64,000 nucleotides of DNA from Nitrospirota bacterium (GTDB lineage Bacteria > JACPQY01). The notes below the pieces were generated by a model, which saw only the letters and a program-made list of their open reading frames with translations, made no database searches and had not been told where the DNA came from. A program made the position numbers and the translations under genes. This document shows, piece after piece, positions 17,001 through 25,395 of this stretch; within the stretch, counting starts at the first letter, position 1, and each line of letters starts with the position of its first letter. The DNA lies in the NCBI GenBank assembly GCA_016180645.1, contig JACPAV010000005.1:62001-126000 (forward strand), written 5' to 3'.

Positions 17001-17606
17001 CAATCGCCGCGCGATGGAGATCAGGCCGTTGTTCACCTTCCGCTGCTCCGGCAGTCCGTGGTCCTGGATTTCGATGAAGAAGTTTTCGGCGCCGTACAGG
17101 TCGCGGTACCACGCCGCCGCCACGTAGGCCTCCTCCTCCTTCCCCTCCTGAAGGAAGCGGCAGACTTCGCTGTTCAGGCATCCGGAGAGACATACCAACC
17201 CTTTCGCATGCCTTTGGATGAGTTCCTTGTCCACGCGCGGCTTATGGTAGAAACCTTCGGTAAAGCTGCGGGTCGATAGCTCCATGAGATTCCGGTAGCC
17301 CTCGTCGTTGCCCACCAGGAGCGTCAAGTGGTTCGCCCCTTCGTAGTGGCGCGTTTCCTCGGGCAGCCGCTCCGTGCGCGAGCGCGGGGCCACGTAGACC
17401 TCGCAGCCGATGAGGGGCTTGACGCCCTGGTCCAGGGCGCGGGCATAGAAATCGACCGCGCCGAAGAGATTTCCGTGATCGGTGATGGCGAGGTGCTTCA
17501 TCCCCTGCGCCTTGACGGTCTTGAGGAGACCGTCCACAGAGCACGCGCCGTCGAGCAAACTGTACTGGGTATGGACGTGGAGGTGGACGAATTCTTTCTG
17601 ACTCAT
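14004..17606 (-). CDS. dnaE: DNA polymerase III alpha subunit
   Basis: Replicative polymerase, 1200 residues. An N-terminal PHP domain (HLHVHTQYSLLDGA) is followed by the polymerase core with GPGRGSAAGSLVAYC, the catalytic-aspartate motif PDMDIDFQDDRR, and YQEQVMRIA. The thumb/HhH region has FNKSHAAAYA, and an OB-fold segment (VWIAGMVSEIKERPTKGG) follows. A Gly/Ala/Pro-rich stretch around AGFGGNGKAHGASAAAAEW is a slightly unusual linker. It lies between lysC and hflX in the housekeeping run. Confidence 0.97.
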   Translation of the reverse strand: MSQKEFVHLHVHTQYSLLDGACSVDGLLKTVKAQGMKHLAITDHGNLFGAVDFYARALDQGVKPLIGCEVYVAPRSRTERLPEETRHYEGANHLTLLVGNDEGYRNLMELSTRSFTEGFYHKPRVDKELIQRHAKGLVCLSGCLNSEVCRFLQEGKEEEAYVAAAWYRDLYGAENFFIEIQDHGLPEQRKVNNGLISIARRLNAKLVGTNDVHYLNAPDSLAHEVLLCIQTGKTIRDPNHWKFQSDQFYMKHPLEMEKVFSQDTAFLTNTMAVAERCNLKLELGRIQIPNFDVPEGLTADDYLRKLAEKGLDERYEKRTPELKDRLEMELGVIKKMQFSDYYLIVWDIIRFARERGIMVGPGRGSAAGSLVAYCIRITDIDPMRFELLFERFLNPERISMPDMDIDFQDDRRDEVIRYVIQKYGDDHVARIITFGSLGVRQVVRDVGRVMGLAYGEVDRFAKLFPRAPDIKTVDDALKANPVLQDEVKGRREFQEVCEISRNLTGLFRHASVHAAGIVISGPPLTDQVPLYKSNAEEISTQYSMKPIEKIGLLKMDLLGLTTLNVISTACRMIEQNRGIKVRIDAIPPDDPETYKLLAEGRTFGVFQLESEGMRDVIRRLKPEKIDDIIAIVALYRPGPMGLIPDFIDRKNGRVRVTYDHKKLEPILKSTYGIMVYQEQVMRIAKELAGFTSLQVDKMRKAVAKKDSAVMEALKKPFIDGSGKSGLAAADAERLFDNIERFAGYAFNKSHAAAYAAVAYQTAYFKAHFPTEYMAALLSAEIGKKDKILRHFEECRRMEIVILAPDVNHSEADFTVVAPKDVPRGKVGGIRFGLTAIKNVGSAVIESILQSRSESGPFKTFQDFLERVNLSKVNKKAVESLIKSGAFDSMGQGRRPLHSSLDVLLEDIHRRAKSSKAQVALFATTEPVVGGAAGFGGNGKAHGASAAAAEWPEEEFLNFEKEMLGFYLTRHPLEKYLEKLRALNVTVIGSLETMTEGREVWIAGMVSEIKERPTKGGDLYAFVTLEDMTGAMEVIVWPKVYLQASALLFQKNEPVVVVGTLEFEEAGGRRGKESNGAGRPDADEPAGGRSERVRLVARDVDTLDKMMLKLRQKGQSRRGEFTIRIDLGTMDGERMKRLATLFRSHPGSCRVRVLLTLGGKERAVALPEFFAIDPDADLEKILRTYALDASVSLPDASATSH

Positions 17607-17688
17607 GAAAACCTGCGTCCCTGCATCGGCAACCCGCTTGCAGTCGTATCAGAACCCCGCCCGCCGGGTCAAGCGGGATCGCGGCTGC

Positions 17689-18927
17689 CTACTCCTCTTT
17701 CGGTTTCTCGTGCAGGTTGAAGGCGCGGTGGAGGGTACGGACGGCCGGCTGGCCGAACTTCTCGTCCACCACGACGGAGATCTTGATTTCGGAGGTGCTG
17801 ATCATCAGGATGTTGATGCTCTCCTTGGCGAGGGCGTCGAACATGCGCGAGGCCACGCCCGAATGGCTCCGCATTCCGAGGCCGACCATGGATACTTTGG
17901 CGATCGAGGTGTTTCCCTCCACTTCACCCGCGCCCACGTCCTTGGCCACCTTCTTCACCACGTCCATCGCCTGCTTATACTCGTTCTTCATGACCGTGAA
18001 CGTCAGGTCCGTGTAGCCGTCGGCGCTCACGTTCTGCACGATCATGTCCACCACCACGTTCGCCTCGGCGACGGGCCCGAAGATTCTGGCCGCGATGCCC
18101 GGACGGTCCGGCACCCTCCGGATGGCGATTTTCGCCTCGTTCTTGTTGTAGGTAATGCCGGTGACGGCCTGTTTCTCCATGCGGCTATCCTCCTTCACGA
18201 TGAGCGTGCCCGGCTCATCGGAGAAACTCGTTCGAATGTGCAACGGGACCATGAATCGCTTGGCGTACTCCATGCTCACGGTCTGCATGACCTTCGCGCC
18301 CAGACTGGCCATCTCGAGCATCTCGTCGTACGACACACGGTCGAGCTTCCTCGCCTCGGGGCAGAGGTTCGGATCGGTGGTATACACACCGTCCACATCG
18401 GTATAGATCTCGCAGACCTTGGCCTTCAGGGCGGCTGCCACGGCCACGGCGGTGGTGTCCGATCCTCCGCGCCCCAGCGTGGTGATTTCCTCCCCGCTCT
18501 CCGTGACGCCCTGGAAACCGGCGATCACGGGGACGGCGCCCTTTCGGAGATCCGCCACGAGTTTGCGCGGGTCCACTTTCACAATCCGCGCTTTGGAATG
18601 GATGGTGTCCGTGACGATCGGCACCTGGTGACCCAGGTAGGAGCGGGCTTTCAGGCCCGCTTGGTGAAGCGCCAGCGCGAGGAGGCTGATCGAGACTTGT
18701 TCCCCCGTGGAGACGATCTGGTCATATTCGCGGGGGTCCGGGCTCTCGGTAATCTGGCCGACGAGCTTGACGAGTTTGTCCGTTTCGCCGGACATGGCGG
18801 AGGCGACGACGACGACGCGGTTGCCGCTTTTCGCCGTCCGGGCGACGCGGTCCGCCACGGCCTTAATCCGCTCGATGCTTCCGACGGATGTGCCGCCGAA
18901 TTTTTGGACGATGATGTTTTTTCCCAT
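17689..18927 (-). CDS. lysC: Aspartate kinase
   Basis: Phosphorylates aspartate at the head of the lysine, threonine and methionine pathways. The 412 residues begin with the kinase motif IVQKFGGTSVG, contain STGEQVSISLLALAL, LGRGGSDTTAVAVA and YTDVDGVYTTDP, and end in two ACT domains (VVDMIVQNVS; INILMISTSEIKISVVVD) that normally bind lysine or threonine as feedback inhibitors. The start at 18927 matches family starts; an ATG at 18975 would add 16 unconserved residues. Confidence 0.96.
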   Translation of the reverse strand: MGKNIIVQKFGGTSVGSIERIKAVADRVARTAKSGNRVVVVASAMSGETDKLVKLVGQITESPDPREYDQIVSTGEQVSISLLALALHQAGLKARSYLGHQVPIVTDTIHSKARIVKVDPRKLVADLRKGAVPVIAGFQGVTESGEEITTLGRGGSDTTAVAVAAALKAKVCEIYTDVDGVYTTDPNLCPEARKLDRVSYDEMLEMASLGAKVMQTVSMEYAKRFMVPLHIRTSFSDEPGTLIVKEDSRMEKQAVTGITYNKNEAKIAIRRVPDRPGIAARIFGPVAEANVVVDMIVQNVSADGYTDLTFTVMKNEYKQAMDVVKKVAKDVGAGEVEGNTSIAKVSMVGLGMRSHSGVASRMFDALAKESINILMISTSEIKISVVVDEKFGQPAVRTLHRAFNLHEKPKEE

Positions 18928-18978
18928 GGGCTGCGAGGCGGATGCTATTCTAGGCACGCGGGAATTCCCTGACAAGTG

Positions 18979-19446
18979 TCAAATTATTGACGGATGTGGA
19001 TTCTCGATGCGGATTCGTCGACCTTCGGCGGCGTAGTCGATCCGGACGCGCATGCAGTCCGCGGGAAGATGGGCCTCGGCCCGCTCCGCCCATTCGACGA
19101 CCACGATCGCACCCGCGTTCAGGATTTCATCCAGACCGATCGACGCCAGTTCGCGTGGGGTTTCCGCGCGGAACAGATCCACGTGAATCAGTGGTCCCCG
19201 CTCCCCGGTTTCATGCCGGTGGACGAATGTGAAAGTGGGGCTCGTAATCGTGGCTGGATCCAGTCCGAACGCGCGGGAGATCCCCTTCACGAAGACCGTT
19301 TTCCCTGCCCCGAGCGGGCCAGTCAGCGCCACGACCTGCCCCGGCCGGAGGGCACGACCCACCTCCTCGCCGAGAGCCATGGTTTCCTCGTCGGTCTGGC
19401 ACGACCGGTCAGCGCCGGGCGGCGCAAGAGCTTCATGGCCTTTCAT
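18979..19446 (-). CDS. tsaE: tRNA threonylcarbamoyladenosine biosynthesis ATPase TsaE
   Basis: ATPase partner of TsaB/TsaD in t6A37 formation on tRNA. Residues show the P-loop LTGPLGAGKTVFVKGI, SPTFTFVHRHE, the Walker B-like IHVDLFRAE and VVVEWAERAE. The start at 19446 (MKGHEALAPPG) gives 155 residues and overlaps the nnrDE end by 14 bases. An ATG at 19524 would extend into the neighbour and is less likely. Confidence 0.92.
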   Translation of the reverse strand: MKGHEALAPPGADRSCQTDEETMALGEEVGRALRPGQVVALTGPLGAGKTVFVKGISRAFGLDPATITSPTFTFVHRHETGERGPLIHVDLFRAETPRELASIGLDEILNAGAIVVVEWAERAEAHLPADCMRVRIDYAAEGRRIRIENPHPSII

Positions 19447-21010
19447 TTCGCCGTCCTCGGAGCGGAGCGTAGGGGGCACGGCTTGTTTCGATTTCCTTGA
19501 ACACCGTGGGGAGAAATTCCACAAGATCCATCGCCACGAGTGCGATCTGCCCTTTCGATTCCGCGGCTACGTCGCCGGCCCATCCGTGGAGATAGGCCCC
19601 CGCGCGAGCCGAATCAAGAGCCGAGAATCCCTGAGCTAGAAGTGAACCGATCACGCCGGTCAAGACATCACCCGTTCCGCCCGTCGCCATACCCGGATTC
19701 CCCGTTGGGTTGATGTGGGCCACTCCTTCGGGCGTCGCCACAACCGTGCGGGCGCCCTTCAGCAGTACGACCACGCTGTGTTTCCTCGCGAACCCTACCG
19801 CACTTTCGATCCGGTTGGCCTGCACCTCCTGCGTGGTCGAATGCGAAAGCCTCGCCATTTCACCGGGGTGCGGCGTGAGCACCGTCGACGCCTTCCGCCG
19901 CTCGAGAATATCGGGCCGGTCCGAGAGCGCGTTCAGTCCATCTGCATCGACCACGAGCGGAGACTGCAGCGAGGCGACAAATTCGCGGCTGAACGCGGTG
20001 GTCTCCTCGCTCCACCCCAATCCGGGTCCCAAAGCCACCGCATCTTTCCCTCTCGAAGCCTCCAAGGCGGCAACGGCGGACTCACGGCAAAGCTCCCCGC
20101 CCATCTCCGGAAGGGCCACGGACATCGCTTCGAGCACCAGCGTGTGAAACCCCAGTTCGGCGCTCTCCGGAACACCGGCCGTGACGAGGCCGACGCCCGA
20201 CCGGATCGCGGCGCGCGCCGCCATGGCGATCGCCCCCACCTTTGATCGCGAACCTCCAACGAGGAGGAGATGCCCGTAGTCCCCCTTGTGGCTCCCCTCA
20301 GGCCGTTTCTTAAAGAGTTTGCGCATCTCCGCTCCGGTGGTCATTTCGATCGACGACGGTTCGGAGGCCAAGGCTTCCGCCGGAAGACCGATGTCGACCA
20401 CCTCCACGCTTCCTGTCTGCTCGGCCCCCGGGAAAAGAACGTGTCCGCATTTCGGCAGGCCCAAGGCCACGGTCAGATCGGCGCGGACGGCACATCCCAT
20501 GATCTCGCCGGTGGTGCCGTTGACGCCGGAAGGGATGTCGATGCTGACCACCGGCCGGTCCGAAACGTTGATCGCGTCCACAGCGGACGCGAATCGATCC
20601 GCCAAGGGTTGTGAGAGGCCGGTTCCGAAAATCGCGTCCACGATGAAATCAGCGTCAGCGAGGTCCGCGTCCGTCAAGGGGGCCCGTTCCACCGCTCCTC
20701 CGGCTTTTTTCCAACGCTTCAAATTGACGAGCGCGTCTCCGCGGATCTCCGGGGCATCCGCCAGGAGCCGCACACGCACCCGCGCTCCACGGGATTTCGC
20801 CAGCCGGGCCACCACGAAACCATCTCCGCCATTGTTTCCCTTGCCGCAGATGACGACGATTTTCCTCCCCCTGACCGTTCCCCACCTACGCTCAACAGCC
20901 GAGATCACCCCGGCTCCGGCGTTCTCCATCAGCTTCAAGCCCGGAATCCCGAGTTTCCGGATCGCCATATCATCGATCCGGCGCATTTGTTCGGAGGTGA
21001 CGACTTTCAT
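19433..21010 (-). CDS. nnrDE: Bifunctional NAD(P)H-hydrate epimerase / ADP-dependent dehydratase
   Basis: Repairs hydrated NAD(P)H. The N-terminal ~215 residues are the YjeF_N epimerase domain (VTSEQMRRIDDMAI, VICGKGNNGGDGFVVARL, VDAIFGTGLSQPL). The C-terminal half is the ribokinase-like dehydratase (SHKGDYGHLLLVGGSRSKVG, LGPGLGWSEETTAF, VLTPHPGEMARL, NPGMATGGTGDVLTGVIG). The start at 21010 (MKVVTSEQ) follows family practice and gives 525 residues. The frame also runs further upstream, through acpS sequence, without family similarity. Confidence 0.95.
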   Translation of the reverse strand: MKVVTSEQMRRIDDMAIRKLGIPGLKLMENAGAGVISAVERRWGTVRGRKIVVICGKGNNGGDGFVVARLAKSRGARVRVRLLADAPEIRGDALVNLKRWKKAGGAVERAPLTDADLADADFIVDAIFGTGLSQPLADRFASAVDAINVSDRPVVSIDIPSGVNGTTGEIMGCAVRADLTVALGLPKCGHVLFPGAEQTGSVEVVDIGLPAEALASEPSSIEMTTGAEMRKLFKKRPEGSHKGDYGHLLLVGGSRSKVGAIAMAARAAIRSGVGLVTAGVPESAELGFHTLVLEAMSVALPEMGGELCRESAVAALEASRGKDAVALGPGLGWSEETTAFSREFVASLQSPLVVDADGLNALSDRPDILERRKASTVLTPHPGEMARLSHSTTQEVQANRIESAVGFARKHSVVVLLKGARTVVATPEGVAHINPTGNPGMATGGTGDVLTGVIGSLLAQGFSALDSARAGAYLHGWAGDVAAESKGQIALVAMDLVEFLPTVFKEIETSRAPYAPLRGRRNERP

Positions 21011-21062
21011 GGGGTGAGAGGCGAGAGGTGAGAGGCGGGAGACGTCGGGAGAATGAGGAGCG

Positions 21063-21446
21063 TCATGACACTTCCAAAATGATCTCGGCGAAGGCCATTT
21101 TGTCCGTGTGTGACAGGGAGAGATGCGCCCCGCTGACTCCCGCCGCGGCGGCCTTCTCTTTTGCGCGACCGTGCAGGACCAGGCAAGGCCGACCGCCCTT
21201 CTCACGTCCGACCTCGATTTCATTCCACGCAATCCCACCCCGGAATCCGGTCCCCAGTGCTTTCACGAACGCTTCCTTGGCCGCGACCCGGGCGGCCAGG
21301 TGCTGCCCCACGTGCGCCTTCCGCTGGCAATATTGCTGCTCCCCTGGCGTGAACAAGCGGTCAAGAAATCGCTTCTTGAATTTCTTCAGCAGGCGGTCGA
21401 CGCGCTCCACTTCCACCGCGTCGATGCCCACTCCGAAGATGGCCAT
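21063..21446 (-). CDS. acpS: Holo-[acyl-carrier-protein] synthase
   Basis: Transfers phosphopantetheine to ACP. 127 residues with the AcpS signatures GIDAVEVERVDRLL and FTPGEQQYC, the Mg/CoA site AARVAAKEAFVKALGTG, and the C-terminal HLSLSHTDKMAFA. It lies between pdxJ and nnrDE, an arrangement seen in several bacterial lineages. Confidence 0.95.
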   Translation of the reverse strand: MAIFGVGIDAVEVERVDRLLKKFKKRFLDRLFTPGEQQYCQRKAHVGQHLAARVAAKEAFVKALGTGFRGGIAWNEIEVGREKGGRPCLVLHGRAKEKAAAAGVSGAHLSLSHTDKMAFAEIILEVS

Positions 21447-21477
21447 TATGGCACTACAACATTTCTTCTGGGCCGCG

Positions 21478-21534
21478 GTAAGGGAGCAGCTTTAGCTGCT
21501 CCCAAGCAGGGAGGACCTGAAGGTCCTCCCCTAC
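21478..21534. repeat. Class B REPIN
   Basis: Inverted pair with arms GGGAGCAGC/GCTGCTCCC and GGGAGGACC/GGTCCTCCC, closing CTAC at 21531. The left foot is GTAA instead of GTAG. It fills the 112-base gap between pdxJ and acpS. Confidence 0.9.
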
Positions 21535-21558
21535 GGCATGCAGTTTTCGCACGCATTC

Positions 21559-22284
21559 CTAGCCTCCCTGTAGGATGTTTACCATTTCACGAACGGCCCG
21601 TTCGAAACCGACGAGCACCGCCCTCGCCACGATGCTGAAACCGATGTTGAATTCGCGAATTTCCGGGATCTCCAGTACCCGCTGGGTATTCTGATAGTCC
21701 AGTCCGTGGCCGGCGGCAACCACGAGTCCGGAATCCGCGGCCAACCGCGCCGCATCGCGCAGCCTCGCCCATTCCTTCGCCCGCTTTGCCTCCCCCCCAG
21801 CGTTGCAGTATTCGCCCGTGTGCAGCTCCACCATGACGGCGCCGGCCGCCTTGGAGGCTTCCACTTGCGATTTTTCCGGATCGATGAAGAGGCTCACTTT
21901 TCGTCCACCCTTGTTCAGCTTACGAACGGCACCTGAAATCGTTTTGTGGCGACCGACCACGTCCAGTCCGCCCTCCGTAGTCAGCTCTTCCCGCCGCTCG
22001 GGCACCAGCACGCAGAACTCCGGTTTGGCCGCCAACGCAATGCGGACCATTTCATTCACAGCGGCCATTTCCATGTGGAGCTCCGTCTGCACGGTCTGGC
22101 GGAGCAAAGTAAGATCCCGGTCTTGGATATGCCGCCGGTCTTCTCGGAGATGTACGATGATGCCATCCGCCCCGGCCAGTTCGGCCAGCGTGGCGGCGGC
22201 AACGGGGTCGGGGTATTTCGCCCGCCGCGCCTGGCGGACGGTGGCGACATGGTCGACGTTGACGAAAAGTTTTCTGCGCGTCAC
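21559..22284 (-). CDS. pdxJ: Pyridoxine 5'-phosphate synthase
   Basis: Condenses 1-deoxyxylulose 5-phosphate with 3-amino-2-oxopropyl phosphate to give pyridoxine phosphate. The 241-residue TIM barrel shows [48 protein letters not shown] and [12 protein letters not shown], all family signatures. It is 18 bases downstream of glmM. Confidence 0.96.
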   Translation of the reverse strand: MTRRKLFVNVDHVATVRQARRAKYPDPVAAATLAELAGADGIIVHLREDRRHIQDRDLTLLRQTVQTELHMEMAAVNEMVRIALAAKPEFCVLVPERREELTTEGGLDVVGRHKTISGAVRKLNKGGRKVSLFIDPEKSQVEASKAAGAVMVELHTGEYCNAGGEAKRAKEWARLRDAARLAADSGLVVAAGHGLDYQNTQRVLEIPEIREFNIGFSIVARAVLVGFERAVREMVNILQGG

Positions 22285-22302
22285 GTTTTCCCCCTACGGG
22301 GA

Positions 22303-23664
22303 TCACGACGAACGGACACCTATTTCCCGCTCAAGCTCGATCGCGATTTGGTGGGCGAAGGCGCGAGTGAGTCGCTCGTCCTCCCCTTCCACCAGAACGC
22401 GCGCGAGCGGTTCGGTCCCGGAGTAGCGGACGTACACTCGCCCCTTTCCGTTCAACTTCGACTCCACGTCCTTAATGGCACGACCCACGGTTGTCATCGA
22501 ATCGAGAGGACGCTTCTCGCGGACCTCCACGTTTACAAGAGTCTGCGCAAACTTCCGCATGAACTCCTTGAGACGCCCCAGGCTTTTCCCCGAACGGATG
22601 GAGATGGCCAGGACTTCCAGGGCCGTTAGAATGCCGTCGCCCGTGGTGTGCCGATCCAGAAAGACAATGTGGCCCGATTGTTCCCCACCGAGGATGATCC
22701 CGTCTTTCCGCATCTCCTCGATGACGTATCGGTCGCCCACCGGCGCCGGCACCACCCGGATGCCCTGCGCCCGCATCGCCGCTTCGAGGCCGAAGTTGCT
22801 CATGACCGTCGCGACAAACGCATTTCCATGAAGCCGGCCGCTTTGTTTGTAATCCATGGCGCAGATACCGAGCATCTCATCGCCGTTGACCACTTCGCCC
22901 TGTTCGTCCACCAGGATCACGCGGTCTCCATCCCCGTCGAGGGCGATCCCGAGGGCCGCGCCGGATTCGCGCACTTTCGCCGAGAGGGCAGCCGGATCGG
23001 TGGCGCCGCAGTGGTCGTTGATGTTCATGCCGTTGGGGGAGGCATGGATGGCCGTGACGTCCGCGCCGAGTTCGCTGAAGACCTGCGGGGCCACGCGATA
23101 CGCCGCGCCGTTGGCGCAATCGATGACGATCTTAACGCCGTTCAGCGAAAGATCCTTTGGAAAGTAATTCTTCAGAAATACGATGTAACGGCCGTTGGCG
23201 TCGACAATTCTCCGTGCCTTGCCAATTTGGGAAGGCCGAACGCGATGTTTCTCCAGCTCGTTGCTCAGAACGAGGCTCTCGATCTCGTTCTCAATCTGGT
23301 CCCTCAGCTTGAATCCGTCCGGCCCCACAAATTTGATCCCGTTGTCGTGGTACGGATTGTGGGAGGCCGAGATGATGACTCCGGCATCCACGCGCATGCT
23401 GGCCGTGAGGTAGGCCACGGCGGGCGTCGGCATTGGCCCGCACAGGAGGACGTCGGCCCCCATGGCGCAGATTCCGGAAGCCAGCGCGTTTTCGAACATA
23501 TAGCAGGAGAGCCGGGTATCTTTGCCGATCAGGATTTTCGGGTGGCGGCTGTCCCGCCCGAAGTAGTAGGAGGCAGCCATGCCGAGCTTGAGCGCCATTT
23601 CCGGCGTCATCGGGTGCTCGTTGGCCACACCCCGAATGCCGTCCGTCCCGAAAAGTTCTCCCAC
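22303..23664 (-). CDS. glmM: Phosphoglucosamine mutase
   Basis: Isomerises glucosamine-6-phosphate to glucosamine-1-phosphate for peptidoglycan and LPS precursors. 453 residues with LFGTDGIRGVAN, the phosphoserine loop ISASHNPYHDNGIKF, the metal-binding DGDGDRVILVD, GGEQSGHIVF and the C-terminal phosphate loop VRYSGTEPLARV. The GTG at 23664, directly after the rdgB stop, starts the conserved sequence; the frame upstream lies within rdgB. Confidence 0.95.
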   Translation of the reverse strand: MGELFGTDGIRGVANEHPMTPEMALKLGMAASYYFGRDSRHPKILIGKDTRLSCYMFENALASGICAMGADVLLCGPMPTPAVAYLTASMRVDAGVIISASHNPYHDNGIKFVGPDGFKLRDQIENEIESLVLSNELEKHRVRPSQIGKARRIVDANGRYIVFLKNYFPKDLSLNGVKIVIDCANGAAYRVAPQVFSELGADVTAIHASPNGMNINDHCGATDPAALSAKVRESGAALGIALDGDGDRVILVDEQGEVVNGDEMLGICAMDYKQSGRLHGNAFVATVMSNFGLEAAMRAQGIRVVPAPVGDRYVIEEMRKDGIILGGEQSGHIVFLDRHTTGDGILTALEVLAISIRSGKSLGRLKEFMRKFAQTLVNVEVREKRPLDSMTTVGRAIKDVESKLNGKGRVYVRYSGTEPLARVLVEGEDERLTRAFAHQIAIELEREIGVRSS

Positions 23665-23666
23665 GA

Positions 23667-24275
23667 TCAAACCAGCTTCTTGAGATACTTCCGGATGCCT
23701 TCGATCGCGCGGGCGCGGTGGCTGAGCCGGTTTTTCTCGGCCAGGCTCATTTGCGCGAACGTCTTCTTGAATTCCGGAAGAAAGAATAGCGGATCGTAGC
23801 CGAACCCGCTCCTGCCCCTGGCACGCGACAGGATCACGCCCTTCACGGTCCCGCTGGACGAGAAGACGCGGCCATCCGGCATGGCCAGTCCGACGGCGCA
23901 CACAAAATGGGCAACCCGCTTTTCCAACAAGACTTTCTTCTTGGTGAGTTCTCTTAACAATTTGCGATTGTTATCTTTTTCTGACGCGTCGTCGCCTGCA
24001 TATCTGGCCGAATGAAGCCCCGGCATTTTCCCAAGCGCCTCCACTTCCAATCCCGAGTCCTCACCGAGACAAACCATCTGAAACTTTTGACTCCCAGCCT
24101 TGGCCTTCATGACGGCGTTCGCTTCGTACGAAGAACCGTTTTCCTGCATGTCCAGGGTGCCTTCCAGCCCATTCAAACTGACGAAATTTAACGGCAAATC
24201 AGACAGTAACGCATTGATTTCACTGAATTTTCCCTCGTTACGGGTGGCAATGAGGATCGTGACGTCGTTGGACAT
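23667..24275 (-). CDS. rdgB: XTP/dITP pyrophosphatase (RdgB/Ham1)
   Basis: Hydrolyses non-canonical purine nucleoside triphosphates. 202 residues with LIATRNEGKFSEI, SYEANAVMKAKA, GEDSGLEVEAL, HSARYAG and RSGFGYDPLFFLPE. It heads the ten-gene minus-strand run. The first third is visibly richer in A/T than its neighbours. The start at 24275 matches the family; upstream lies the divergent M50 protease promoter. Confidence 0.95.
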   Translation of the reverse strand: MSNDVTILIATRNEGKFSEINALLSDLPLNFVSLNGLEGTLDMQENGSSYEANAVMKAKAGSQKFQMVCLGEDSGLEVEALGKMPGLHSARYAGDDASEKDNNRKLLRELTKKKVLLEKRVAHFVCAVGLAMPDGRVFSSSGTVKGVILSRARGRSGFGYDPLFFLPEFKKTFAQMSLAEKNRLSHRARAIEGIRKYLKKLV

Positions 24276-24378
24276 ACGGACACCATTATTCAAATTTCGG
24301 GTCAAAAATCAATCGGCCAATTATCACGGCGTCAGCGCTGCGTTTCCTTGCTCGCATAATGTCGGATATGATGGCGAC

Positions 24379-25221
24379 GTGCGAAAAAGAGAAATCGTTG
24401 TTGCATCGACTCTTCTTGTGCTCACCGTTCTTTCAACTCTGTACGCGGAAGCGCGGCGGACAGGGGATACCGAGTGGTCACACCTCCTCAACCACTGGCC
24501 CTTTTCCGCCACGCTGCTCCTGATTCTCCTGACCCACGAACTGGGCCACTTCTTCACCGCCCGATATCACCACGTGGATGCCTCGCTCCCTTATTTCATT
24601 CCGATTCCCAACATCATCGGCACGTTCGGCGCATTCATCCGGATGAGATCGCCCATCTTCAGTAAGCGCGCGCTGGTCCACATCGGCGCGTCCGGACCGA
24701 TTGCCGGCATGGTCGTGGCCGTGCCCGTGCTCATCTGGGGGCTCCAACTCTCGGAAATACGTCCGCTCCCCCAGGAAACAGGGCAATACGCCATTTTCCT
24801 CGGCGACAATCTCCTTTTCGGGTGGCTTTCCGGCATGCTCGTAGGTCCCATCCCCGAAGGTTACGACCTCTACCTGCATCCCGTGGCGTACGCGGGCTGG
24901 ATCGGGCTGTTCGTCACTTCGCTCAATCTGATTCCCGTCGGGCAGCTCGACGGAGGCCACATCGCCTACTCCCTCCTGGGACGACGCTTTCGCCTCGTGG
25001 GTCTGGTCACGGTCGCCATCCTCTTCGCACTGACGTTCAAGTGGTTCGGATGGTTTGTGTGGGCTTCCATGCTTCTGCTCGTGATTGGTCTTCGTCACCC
25101 CCCGCCGCTCGACTCCATCTCGCCATTGGACGGGAAGACGAAGGCGATGGGCCTGCTGAGCTTTATCCTTTTCATCCTGACGTTTACCCCGAATCCAATT
25201 CAGCTCGTGAGGGTGGAGTAG
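24379..25221 (+). CDS. Site-2-protease-like M50 zinc metalloprotease
   Basis: A polytopic membrane protease of 280 residues. A membrane helix is followed by the active-site motif H53-E-L-G-H57 (LLTHELGHFF), a second zinc ligand in SLNLIPVGQLDGGH, and several further hydrophobic helices. The layout, with PIPNIIGTFGAFIRMRSPI after HEXXH, resembles the bacterial/plastid EGY-like group. No PDZ domain is present. The GTG start at 24379 is supported by a TATGAT box ending six bases before it, so the message is probably leaderless. The substrate is unknown. Confidence 0.88.
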   Translation: MRKREIVVASTLLVLTVLSTLYAEARRTGDTEWSHLLNHWPFSATLLLILLTHELGHFFTARYHHVDASLPYFIPIPNIIGTFGAFIRMRSPIFSKRALVHIGASGPIAGMVVAVPVLIWGLQLSEIRPLPQETGQYAIFLGDNLLFGWLSGMLVGPIPEGYDLYLHPVAYAGWIGLFVTSLNLIPVGQLDGGHIAYSLLGRRFRLVGLVTVAILFALTFKWFGWFVWASMLLLVIGLRHPPPLDSISPLDGKTKAMGLLSFILFILTFTPNPIQLVRVE

Positions 25222-25239
25222 CGCCGGAGGGCCGGCTTC

Positions 25240-25395
25240 TGGCGCAGGCTAAAGCCTGTGGCCACCCGGTCGATCTGCGTGGGTTCTTGGTAGGCGCACC
25301 CTTTATGGGTGCGTCTTCGGACGCGGGCTAAAGCCCGCGGCTACCAGTATAGGAGAGCCGGCCACCCGCCGTAAGCGCACCCTTCAGGGTGCGTC
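25240..25395. repeat. Class A REP cluster between the M50 protease and murI
   Basis: A degenerate unit at 25240-25267 (CGCAGGC/GCCTGTG) is followed by a REPIN at 25289-25345 (arms CGCACCC/GGGTGCG and CGCGGGC/GCCCGCG) and a single unit at 25371-25395. The last unit reaches the murI stop codon, and its first bases are shared with the TGA. Confidence 0.88.

Noticed and set aside
14916-17279. Long open frame (787 codons) on the plus strand opposite dnaE
   Set aside because: It is the shadow of dnaE; the dnaE frame carries all conserved polymerase motifs and the opposite translation has none.
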